Shown piece after piece: positions 15,521 to 23,051 of a stretch of 64,000 bases of DNA. The stretch comes from Maridesulfovibrio sp. (lineage in GTDB: Bacteria; Desulfobacterota; Desulfovibrionia; Desulfovibrionales; Desulfovibrionaceae): positions 558,001 to 622,000 of the forward strand of contig NZ_OY763931.1 in assembly GCF_963667685.1 (NCBI RefSeq), in the 5' to 3' direction. The notes beneath the pieces are model-generated. The model saw only the letters and a list, made by a program, of their open reading frames with translations. It did not search any database and was not told the DNA's origin. The position numbers were made by a program, and so were the translations under genes. Each line of letters starts with the position of its first letter. Position 1 is the stretch's first letter.

Positions 15521-17821
15521 TTACATTGCCATAGCCAGTGGCAGTGCTCCTGCCTTCATGGATTTTGCCATTTTGATGGTCTGGGACATTTGCTTTTGCA
15601 CTTCGCCGATTCCGCGCGATTTGTGCAGATCATTGAAGTCGGAGAGGCCTTGCTCTTTTTCTGCTTTATTGAACTTGGGTGTTGTCATCAGACCGCCTAC
15701 AGCTTTGGCTGCTGCTTCGGCTTTTTCAATCCCGACATTCTTTTCGAGGTGATGATCGTTGTCACTGACCAGCACTATGGAGCTTTTAGGATATTTGGCC
15801 TTCAAAGCTTTGGCGACCGGCTCAAGATTGGAAGCATCAAAAGCCACAACAGTGGGCATGTTGCTTGCCATATGCGCACTGGCCGCAGTGGCGTAACCCT
15901 CGGCAACGAGGATCGGCCCGCCTTTGGCGATCTTTTCTCCGGGATCAATTGTGTGGAACATTCCCGCCTTCAGACCGCCTTTTTCAAAGAGCTTTCCGTC
16001 CGGAGTGATGGTTTGTAGGGTGTGGATATGGCTGTTCGTATCGCGTCCCGGTACAAGCAGATCTCCGCGTTCATTGACCTTGACCCCGTATGCCGGCACA
16101 CCTTTTTTCTGGAGGTATTCCTGCTGCTTGGTGGCCCACTTAGCGTTGGTCCACTTGGCGAAAGAACGTTTTGAAGCCTTCTCGCGCTGTTCGGCGAGGG
16201 CCTTTTCGCGTTCAATTCTTTTTTGGGCGGCTTGCGCCTTGAGTAGGGCTTTTTCTTCCGCGCTCAGTTCATGGCCATCAGCTTTCCAATTCATTTTCAG
16301 CCCGGTTTTGTGATTCTGAATGAATCCGGCGGGGCGGGCATCCAGAAATCCTTTGTATGCGCCGTCTTTTGAATTGGGCTTGCCATCGATGACCGGCACG
16401 CGCTGGAGCGTTCCGTCCATGATCGGCTGCTGGCCTTGAAGATCGAGACCGGCTTCCTGCAATGCCTTGGTGAATTCCTGCACCGCGTTTGTTTGCGGGG
16501 CATTGACCTTTTCTTTGGGCAACCATTTAGCCAGCGGCGTGAGGTCTGTTCCGGAGCTTGCAAACCACAGCTTCTCGGATTTATCCCAGCGTGCGCCGAG
16601 CTTCTTGGCCTGTCCTTTTTCACGATATGGAACATTGAGATAGGTCTTTTCTGTGGCAAGTCGGGGTTCCTGCGGTGTTTCCTTTTGCTGCGCAACGGCT
16701 TTGTTTTCCGGTAGCCATGCAGCGAATTTTTGGACGTCTTCTCCTTCAGGGGCAAACCACATCTTTTGAGTCTGGTCCCATTTGGCACCGAGCTGCTTTG
16801 CCTGATTTTTCTCAGAGAAGGGAACCTTGAGCCATGTCTTACCGTTCTCCGGAACTCCATATTTTGATTCGCGCTGTTCCAGCTTTGCCTTATCAGGGGC
16901 AGAAACTGACATGCCTTGCTCCTTGGTTTGTTCCTGAGCGCGTTCTTTTTCCAGACCGAGGGTGTAATCCTTAATCTTTTCCGCGCTCTGACAGGCGCGG
17001 ACGATCTCATAAGGATCTTCCTTCAGAACTTTGACCCAGCTTTTTACATAACTGGCATGTTGCTCCGGATTATGGCTGATGCCGAGTTCTGCACTGGTCA
17101 TCCAGCTTGCAATTTCGGCGCGCAGTTCTTCCTTGGCGTAGATCTCGGAACCGAACGGACCAAATTCACGATCAAGTCGGGATTCATGCCCGGTCCAGTG
17201 TCCCAGCTCATGCAGGGCAGTGCTGTAGTATTTGTCGGGACTGTCAAAGGCTGCGTGCGGGGGGAGGTGGATTTCATCAGAAGAAGGCTTGTAGAATGCC
17301 CGGTTGCGCTGATCGTGTGAGATGCTAGCACCGGAATTTTCCAAGATGGCTTCAGCTCGTTCGTCCGGATTCCATGATATTTCCCGGCCATCCCATTCAG
17401 GGATTCCGTCAATTTGGCTGGCGTGGAAGACATTGGAAAAGCGCAGGATCGGTTTCTGAAGCTGGATCTGTTCAGCCTTCACGTTCCCTTCTTCGTCCCG
17501 TTCCGGCTTACCGTCTTCGTCTTTTACAACGCTGATCTGTGACATCTGCCAAAAGACTATAATCTTCGACTTTGAACCCTTGCGAACCTGCCAACCCTTT
17601 GATTCAGCCTGCTTGTAGGTCATGAATCTGGGATCATTTAGGCCGTCAGAACTAAGCATGATCTGGTTGATTCCCCGGTAGACTGCTCCGGATACCGGGT
17701 TGAAAGCCGGCTGAAATTCTCCAGCTTTCCAAGGTCGTTGCCAGGGCGCGGTTCCTTTCTCCAGTTTATCAATGATTTCTTCTGCAAAACGTTGATAGTA
17801 ATGCGTTTTATCCTTAGCCAT
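15521..17821 (-). CDS. traC: TraC-like primase with ArdC antirestriction, DUF5710 and Toprim domains
   Basis: A 766-residue multidomain protein. Residues 1-130 are an ArdC-type ssDNA-binding domain (PWQRPWKAG, NPVSGAVYRGINQIML). A zincin-like peptidase domain with HELGH (H204, E205, H208) follows. Two copies of a DUF5710-like module (LGAKWDQTQKMWFA and LGARWDKSEKLWFA) come next, then a charged linker, then a Toprim domain with E641 in VAEGYATA and D687/D689 in SDND. RP4 TraC has the same order of ArdC part and primase part and is transferred to the recipient to prime the incoming strand. ATG 17821 has GAGGA upstream; an earlier in-frame ATG at 17911 overlaps the preceding gene. Priming is a family expectation. 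Confidence 0.88.
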   Translation of the reverse strand: MAKDKTHYYQRFAEEIIDKLEKGTAPWQRPWKAGEFQPAFNPVSGAVYRGINQIMLSSDGLNDPRFMTYKQAESKGWQVRKGSKSKIIVFWQMSQISVVKDEDGKPERDEEGNVKAEQIQLQKPILRFSNVFHASQIDGIPEWDGREISWNPDERAEAILENSGASISHDQRNRAFYKPSSDEIHLPPHAAFDSPDKYYSTALHELGHWTGHESRLDREFGPFGSEIYAKEELRAEIASWMTSAELGISHNPEQHASYVKSWVKVLKEDPYEIVRACQSAEKIKDYTLGLEKERAQEQTKEQGMSVSAPDKAKLEQRESKYGVPENGKTWLKVPFSEKNQAKQLGAKWDQTQKMWFAPEGEDVQKFAAWLPENKAVAQQKETPQEPRLATEKTYLNVPYREKGQAKKLGARWDKSEKLWFASSGTDLTPLAKWLPKEKVNAPQTNAVQEFTKALQEAGLDLQGQQPIMDGTLQRVPVIDGKPNSKDGAYKGFLDARPAGFIQNHKTGLKMNWKADGHELSAEEKALLKAQAAQKRIEREKALAEQREKASKRSFAKWTNAKWATKQQEYLQKKGVPAYGVKVNERGDLLVPGRDTNSHIHTLQTITPDGKLFEKGGLKAGMFHTIDPGEKIAKGGPILVAEGYATAASAHMASNMPTVVAFDASNLEPVAKALKAKYPKSSIVLVSDNDHHLEKNVGIEKAEAAAKAVGGLMTTPKFNKAEKEQGLSDFNDLHKSRGIGEVQKQMSQTIKMAKSMKAGALPLAMAM

Positions 17822-17825
17822 GTGC

Positions 17826-18035
17826 TCATTCCTCCGGTTCTGTGTCTTCAGGCTCAAAGGGGTCGAATGATGCGTCCTCTGCCTCTTCCGCTGTGAGCGC
17901 GTCTTCTTCAAAGGCTCCCATGTAGTCGGCCAGTTCCGGATCGACTTCTATGGCCGCTCCGGGATTTTCTTCCAGTTCATCGGTGAGCTGGTCGGCCTGT
18001 TCTTTGAGGTGTTTTTTGATTTCGTCTTGGCTCAT
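17826..18035 (-). CDS. Small acidic protein
   Basis: A 69-residue protein with a very acidic C-terminal half (ELADYMGAFEEDALTAEEAE and on) and no recognised domain. AAGGAG lies 6 nt before the ATG at 18035. It lies between the topoisomerase and primase genes, 4 bp from the latter. Acidic proteins of this size in transfer operons may mimic DNA or act as chaperones, but nothing here proves it. Confidence 0.6.
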   Translation of the reverse strand: MSQDEIKKHLKEQADQLTDELEENPGAAIEVDPELADYMGAFEEDALTAEEAEDASFDPFEPEDTEPEE

Positions 18036-18057
18036 TTGTTCTCCTTGGGTTTGAGGG

Positions 18058-20217
18058 TTAGCTTTCCAGTTTCGGTTTTCCTTTCTCATCAAAGCAGCGG
18101 AATTTGCAGTCCGGGAACCCGCTGCACCCCCACCAGAACAATCCTTTGCGCTTGGCAGGTCTGCGTATTAAACCTTTGCCGCAATCCGGGCATTTGTGTT
18201 CCGTAGATGCTTCAAGTTTTTGGGCTGGCTTGGCCTTGAGATCCGGTTTGCCGGCTTTGTTGGGAAAGGTGGCGTTGCAATCAGGATAGTTGGAGCAGCC
18301 CCAGAATTTTGTCTTACCTTTGCGGGGTTTCAGGTATCCGGTTTTGCATTTGGGGCATTGCACCGCATTGCTTTTGATGTTCAGGCCTTCACGTTTAACG
18401 CGCTCGATCTCCTGTGCGACCGATTCATCAACTTCATCCATGAGCTGGAGATAGTTCAGCTGCCCGGCTTCAATCTGTTTCTGCTTTTCATGCCAGAGGG
18501 CGGTCATGTCCGGCTTAACGGCGAAATCCGGTAGGGCATCATGAAATTCCCGGCCAAGCTCAGTGCTGATGACCTTCTTGTCCTTCTCCATGACAAAGCC
18601 ACGTCTGAAGAGCGTTTCAATATGGGAATCTCGTGTGGCCGGAGTTCCGATTCCACCGGACTCGTCCTGCTTGTCACTATCCTTGTCCATGAACAGCTTC
18701 TTGATTTCAGGGTCGGTTACATACTTAGCGACTGCGGTTAAATCCTTAAGCAGTGTTTTCATGGTGTAGAGCGCCGGGGGCTTGGTGAATGACCTCACTG
18801 ACTCGGCGGATTCCACCGTGCCTGAATCATTCTGCTGGAGCTTGTGCAACTGAGTCATTTTCTCAGCCTTATCGTATTCGTTGAGATACTGCTCATCGAT
18901 CAGCCGCCAGCCCGGTGAGTTGTTAAGTCTGCCTTCCGCCTTGAATCTGTGACCGGCGATTTCCAGTTCCACTTTTGTGGTCTCAAATTCTGCCGGGGGA
19001 TAAAACTGAGCAATGTAGAGCTTTACGATGAGGTCATAAATGCGCCGTTCGTCTTCGTTCAGTTTATCCAATTGCGGAACATTCATGGTCGGGATGATGG
19101 CGTGGTGTGCGGTGACTTTTTTCGAATTGAACGCTTTTGATTTGCGCTCCGGGGCGGCGTATTCGGCCATATCCCCGAAAGCCGGGGTTAGAGCTTGCAA
19201 AAGCTCCGCTGCTTCTTCGTGCCGTTCATCGTTGAGGTAACGGCAATCACTGCGGTTGTAGGTGATCGCTTTATGCTGGTCGCGCAGCCGCTGGGTGATC
19301 TCCAGCACCTTCTTGGGTTTGTAGTTCCAGAGTCCGGCGGCATCGGCCTGCAATGCAAGCAGGTTGTAGGGCAGGGGAGGATCGTTCTTGCGCTCGGAAG
19401 TCTGCACGGAAAGAACCGTGGCCGGCTTCCCTTGAACCTCATTCGCAATCTTTTTCCCAAATACCGCATCCGCAATCCGGCCTTTTTCATCCACCGGTGC
19501 ATCGTCGGCGGGAATGTATTCGGCTTCAACCAACTGGCCCGGCATATCAATCTGTGCTTTGACCGTATGATATGCCTGCTTTTCGTGTCCTTCATGGGCG
19601 CGGTCACGTGCGACGACCAGACCGAGGATGGGAGTCTGGACCCGACCAACCGAAAGTACGCCCTGATAGCCTCTTTTCTGGGCCAGCGTGGAATAGCAGC
19701 GGGTCAGGTTGTAGCCATACCGCTGGTCGCATACTGCCCGGGCCAGCGCTGACATGGACAGACCATGGAACTTACTGTTGCTTTCCATGTTCTTAAGAGC
19801 TTTGAGGATGGCAGATCCGTTGTTGTCGTTGATCAGCAGCCTTCTGGTCGGTTTTTCCAGCAGACCTGCAAACTCGATAACTTCATCGACCAGCCGTTGA
19901 CCTTCCGGGTCCGGGTCTCCGGCATTGATCAGTTCGCCGGCCTGATGGGCGAGAGCGATGATCTTTTTGAGATGGTCGGCATGCCTTGGTTCCGGGGCGT
20001 AGGTCACCGGCCATTTCATAGGCAGACTCTTCAGATCCCAGAGCTTGTAACGCTCGTCGTGTTCTTCCGGATCAGTCAACCGCAGCACATGACCCCAGAG
20101 CCATGTGATACGGTCTCCGTTTACATTGAAGGCAGCTCCGGTCGGCTTATCCGGTCCGCCGAGAGCTTGTGATATGGCTAAGGCCACATCTTTTTTTTCT
20201 GCGATGAATAGACGCAT
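18058..20217 (-). CDS. topB: DNA topoisomerase III
   Basis: A 719-residue type IA topoisomerase of the TopB/TraE kind that decatenates DNA. The Toprim domain starts at MRLFIAEKKDVALAISQALG. The catalytic tyrosine is Y320 in ITYNRSDCRYL (E. coli TopB uses Y328). SVGRVQTPIL and GIGTPATRDSHIETLFRRGF motifs are present. The C-terminus bears two four-cysteine zinc ribbons (CPKCKTGYL...CSNYPDC and CPDCGKGLI...CSGFPDC). RP4 carries a homologous gene, traE, in its transfer region. It is 4 bp downstream of the traF-like gene in the same operon. Confidence 0.95.
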   Translation of the reverse strand: MRLFIAEKKDVALAISQALGGPDKPTGAAFNVNGDRITWLWGHVLRLTDPEEHDERYKLWDLKSLPMKWPVTYAPEPRHADHLKKIIALAHQAGELINAGDPDPEGQRLVDEVIEFAGLLEKPTRRLLINDNNGSAILKALKNMESNSKFHGLSMSALARAVCDQRYGYNLTRCYSTLAQKRGYQGVLSVGRVQTPILGLVVARDRAHEGHEKQAYHTVKAQIDMPGQLVEAEYIPADDAPVDEKGRIADAVFGKKIANEVQGKPATVLSVQTSERKNDPPLPYNLLALQADAAGLWNYKPKKVLEITQRLRDQHKAITYNRSDCRYLNDERHEEAAELLQALTPAFGDMAEYAAPERKSKAFNSKKVTAHHAIIPTMNVPQLDKLNEDERRIYDLIVKLYIAQFYPPAEFETTKVELEIAGHRFKAEGRLNNSPGWRLIDEQYLNEYDKAEKMTQLHKLQQNDSGTVESAESVRSFTKPPALYTMKTLLKDLTAVAKYVTDPEIKKLFMDKDSDKQDESGGIGTPATRDSHIETLFRRGFVMEKDKKVISTELGREFHDALPDFAVKPDMTALWHEKQKQIEAGQLNYLQLMDEVDESVAQEIERVKREGLNIKSNAVQCPKCKTGYLKPRKGKTKFWGCSNYPDCNATFPNKAGKPDLKAKPAQKLEASTEHKCPDCGKGLIRRPAKRKGLFWWGCSGFPDCKFRCFDEKGKPKLES

Positions 20218-20221
20218 TTTT

Positions 20222-20860
20222 TTACTCCAAGTTAAACAGGCTGTTCAAAAATGGTGAGATGCAAGGCGCAAGAAAAATACAAGGCCGATGCGTATTTGAC
20301 ATACGCGAGGGTTTGGATTTTTCGCAGCAACGCAGCAGATCGCTGTTTTTCAACAGCCTGAAGGTTAGAATGGGTATGACCCTCCGCACCTGATCCATGT
20401 CCACCAGTCCGAAGTAACGGCCATCAAAGCTGTTTTCGGTGTATGTGGACAGAGCCAGACCTTTGGCAGAGGGGATAACAGTGGATTTCAGAAAAATTGG
20501 AAGTTGCCTACCACGGCCGTCGCAGATCTTGGCTTGCGTGAGCGGAAGCAGTTCGGAATTTATGTGAACACCGTTGTCGGTTATTTCAATGGAATCACCG
20601 GGCAGGCCTGCCAGAATTTTAAGCAGCGGTCTGTTTCCGTTCAGGCCCAGATAGTGCCGCTCAAGGGAAATTTGGTAATAGGGATTATCTTCAGCAAGAC
20701 TGAAGGTGATCAGATCTCCGCGATCGGGTTTGCCGGGTACAATCTGGTAAATTCCATGGGGCATTGAATCGGTAAGATTTATCCGATATCCCAGACCATG
20801 CAGCAGGTAGACGACTCCCAGTGCATGAAGAAAGAAAAGGATCAGCAGCACTTTTTTCAT
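20222..20860 (-). CDS. traF: TraF-like conjugative signal peptidase with a C-terminus rewritten by a MITE
   Basis: A signal peptidase of the S26C family; RP4 TraF matures and cyclises pilin TrbC in the periplasm. An N-terminal membrane anchor (residues 4-20) is followed by the nucleophile S32 in TDSMPHGIY and the general base K81 in LLKILAGLPGD, with SFDGRYFG near the end. The native protein probably ended near VIPILTF (about residue 168). The remaining about 44 residues are encoded by a 124-bp mobile repeat inserted here that happens to stay open. Catalytic residues are unaffected, so activity may persist with a foreign tail. It overlaps the preceding gene by 4 bp and lies close to topB. Confidence 0.88.
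   Translation of the reverse strand: MKKVLLILFFLHALGVVYLLHGLGYRINLTDSMPHGIYQIVPGKPDRGDLITFSLAEDNPYYQISLERHYLGLNGNRPLLKILAGLPGDSIEITDNGVHINSELLPLTQAKICDGRGRQLPIFLKSTVIPSAKGLALSTYTENSFDGRYFGLVDMDQVRRVIPILTFRLLKNSDLLRCCEKSKPSRMSNTHRPCIFLAPCISPFLNSLFNLE
20237..20360. mobile_element. MITE-like element with 18-bp terminal inverted repeats
   Basis: The segment starts CAGGCTGTTCAAAAATGG and ends with the near-complement (CTGTTTTTCAACAGCCTG). It is 124 bp, has no gene of its own, and its interior includes AAGGCGCAAGAAAAATAC, a form I associate with short palindromic elements common in proteobacterial genomes. It lies over the 3' end of traF and supplies most of that gene's last codons. A target duplication is not evident beyond a possible AA. 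Confidence 0.8.
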
Positions 20861-22485
20861 GCTGCATTCCTGCTGATATTTTTGGTCCAGTAGGATTTAC
20901 GCCATGAACGCTTTGTGGCTTCAGTGCTGACGCGCATGGAGCAGAGAGCGTCAATTGCTTCCAGATCTTCAGGAGTCTGCGTTTTTAACCATGCTTCAAA
21001 TTTTTCATTCTGTGCAGCCTGATCAGCTTCCTTGGATTTCTTTCTGTCCAGCTCCTGTAATTCACGGATGACCGCTTTTTCCTTCTTGGCATTGGCAAGG
21101 GCCTGTTCGTTTGGAGTCTGGAAACCAACGGGTCTGCGCCACGTTCCTTTGCTTTTCAGGGTGGCGAAAAGATAATTGCAGGGGCCTTTACGGGCTTCCG
21201 GGAAAGTGTCGTGTTCCAGTTCCCATTCTGCGGCGTGCAGGGAGTTCTCGATATCCAGAATTGTTTCGTTGAAACTCAGGCGGTGCTGAATGATCTGGCT
21301 GATCTGATCCGGTCCGAACCTCTCATGATGGAGTCGGGGCCAGATAATTTGAAATTCGTCTGTGCTGATTGACAGCAGCCGGCGCGCCCAGCGTTCTTCT
21401 TCATTTTCTTCAGAACCAGATAGATTTTTAATCTGTCTATCTAATAGTACCGGGTTTTGATACCGATCAGCATTGGTAACAGGTTGTTGCGCGGAATTGC
21501 TGTCAGCCCTTGATTGGCAGGGGCTAACGGCTTGTTTGTGGTCTAAAATAGCATTAGTAACAGGATACCGGTCACGTTTGGTATCAGGATCGGTATCATT
21601 ACGGTCATGATACCGGTCATGTTCGGTAACACCTGCCTGATACCGATCAGCATTGGTAACATGCTGGACTGGAAAGGCGTGCAGCAGCTCCAGCATGCGC
21701 TTCATGGGATTACTGTTCAGCTTAAGGATAATGCCAAACCGGGGGCCGCGCTCGTGCTGTCTTTTTGTGTAAATTCCGGCTTCGTGACCTTGCTTGAAGA
21801 CTCGTCGCGCTGTGACTTCGCTGCATGCCGCATCTCTGGCAACAGATTGAATTACAAGGGATACTTCATCCTGTTCAGTCTGCTTTGCAATTGAGGAAAT
21901 GATACCGAAGACACGCTTACCCTGATCGGATAAACGGGAAAAGAGCAGGTCCGTGTTGTCGGCAAGGTTTAAAGACCGGGCAACTTTGCCTTGTTGATGC
22001 TGCCTGTTACCAAAGTTGATTTGATACCGGTCAGCATTGGTAACACCTCGCACTTGATACCGATCATGATCGGTATCAGTCAGCAGCCCGTATTCCTGTT
22101 TGTAAAGACTAAGGAAATACTCGCAGCGTTCATTATATAAGGTAATGATGCTGCCGTGTCTGCGACCGGACTTATGGTTTTTACATTGGAAAAGTCCCGC
22201 TTTCTCGCCCTTGGGAATAGTGCGCAGGACGCTTAATTTACTGCATTTGGCATTGTGTTGCAGACTGGAGATCACAAAAGGAAACGGCTCGTCCGACCCC
22301 GAATTCGGAGCGGATTGGATAAGGGCGGCAAGTATCCTTTTGCCGGTGACGGAAAGGCGGTTATAAAATCCGGCAATGTCACGGCGCATAAGCTTTTTCA
22401 GATGATCGGTATCAGCATGAGCCAGATACTGATCACCACAGTTACCATAGCTTTTGGGGTCGTATTTTTGTGCCGTTGCAGTCAT
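20857..22485 (-). CDS. Hypothetical protein with two related winged-helix-like domains and repeated DRY motifs
   Basis: I do not recognise this 542-residue protein. Two related segments of about 80 residues (near 45-115 and 185-255) share the pattern RLS-x3-GKR, a serine/valine-rich helix, then RxxxxGEKAG or RVFKQGHEAG and RRHGSIITL or PRFGIILKL, suggesting duplicated winged-helix DNA-binding domains. Linkers after each carry the repeated peptide VTNADRYQ and relatives (VTEHDRYHD, KRDRYPVTN). The corresponding DNA is a set of 22-bp palindromic repeats. The C-terminal third is helical and charged. Its place between coupling-protein and TraF-like genes gives no function; a replication, partition or regulatory DNA-binding protein is possible. 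ATG 22485 was used. Confidence 0.6.
   Translation of the reverse strand: MTATAQKYDPKSYGNCGDQYLAHADTDHLKKLMRRDIAGFYNRLSVTGKRILAALIQSAPNSGSDEPFPFVISSLQHNAKCSKLSVLRTIPKGEKAGLFQCKNHKSGRRHGSIITLYNERCEYFLSLYKQEYGLLTDTDHDRYQVRGVTNADRYQINFGNRQHQQGKVARSLNLADNTDLLFSRLSDQGKRVFGIISSIAKQTEQDEVSLVIQSVARDAACSEVTARRVFKQGHEAGIYTKRQHERGPRFGIILKLNSNPMKRMLELLHAFPVQHVTNADRYQAGVTEHDRYHDRNDTDPDTKRDRYPVTNAILDHKQAVSPCQSRADSNSAQQPVTNADRYQNPVLLDRQIKNLSGSEENEEERWARRLLSISTDEFQIIWPRLHHERFGPDQISQIIQHRLSFNETILDIENSLHAAEWELEHDTFPEARKGPCNYLFATLKSKGTWRRPVGFQTPNEQALANAKKEKAVIRELQELDRKKSKEADQAAQNEKFEAWLKTQTPEDLEAIDALCSMRVSTEATKRSWRKSYWTKNISRNAA
21459..22077. repeat. Cluster of 22-bp palindromic repeats inside a coding gene
   Basis: Six full copies of GATACCG-x8-GGTA-type dyads lie at 21459, 21564, 21609, 21639, 22023 and 22056. 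The one at 22056-22077 is a perfect palindrome (GATACCGATCA followed by its complement). Half-sites occur at 21551, 21588 and 22403. All are in one reading frame of the host gene, encoding DRYQ-like peptides. The form suits binding sites for a dimeric protein. Confidence 0.75.
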
Positions 22486-22631
22486 AGACTGATTCCTTGC
22501 AGATCAAGTTCAGTTGAGAAATTTAGATTAAAGAACCGGGTCTTTCCGGGCGTTTAACCTAATTAAAATTATTACCTAGAGAATGGACATGAAGCAGCTT
22601 GCCAAAGTCCAAGTCTCTTGGAGCATGCGTT

Positions 22632-23051
22632 TCAGGACATTGCCGTTAGCGGACTATGTGCATAGCTCTTCACTTTGGCCTGCTTGGTTGAGATCAAATC
22701 ACCGGGTTCAATTCCTTCAGGCATTATGCAGAGATCATCACAGCCAGGGCAGCGCACGCTATTGCCCATCTGCATAGCCCGGTGTTTGCCGGGTTCTTTG
22801 CAGTTTCCGAAAATCGGTTTGAGCACAGGAATGGCTTCATGCCCAGCTTCTACAAGTTCCCTGCCTGAAACCTGTTCAGGCGGAAGGAACATATAGGGAA
22901 CACGGCCATCACCATGACAAAGCGGACAACCGGGCCGTCCTATTTTTCTTGTTCCGTGTGCCGCCATCCATGCAGCGCATGCCGGGCAGGTTCGGCAGGC
23001 CTTACGTGGGAAGCGAACCGGGAGCAGGGTTTCAATTTCAGTAATTTTCAT
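22632..23051 (-). CDS. Hypothetical cysteine-rich protein
   Basis: A 139-residue protein with three cysteine-pair motifs, CRTCPAC (residues 19-25), CPLCHGDG (42-49) and CPGCDDLC (about 101-108), which suggests zinc binding like DnaJ-type or ribbon domains. It starts inside the last codons of the coupling-protein gene (ATG overlaps the end by 14 bp), so it is coupled to it. The function is unknown. The following 150 bp (22486-22631) hold no recognisable gene. Confidence 0.65.
   Translation of the reverse strand: MKITEIETLLPVRFPRKACRTCPACAAWMAAHGTRKIGRPGCPLCHGDGRVPYMFLPPEQVSGRELVEAGHEAIPVLKPIFGNCKEPGKHRAMQMGNSVRCPGCDDLCIMPEGIEPGDLISTKQAKVKSYAHSPLTAMS

Noticed and set aside
20237..20360. Insertion sequence
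   Set aside because: There is no transposase; only short terminal inverted repeats, so MITE is the better name.
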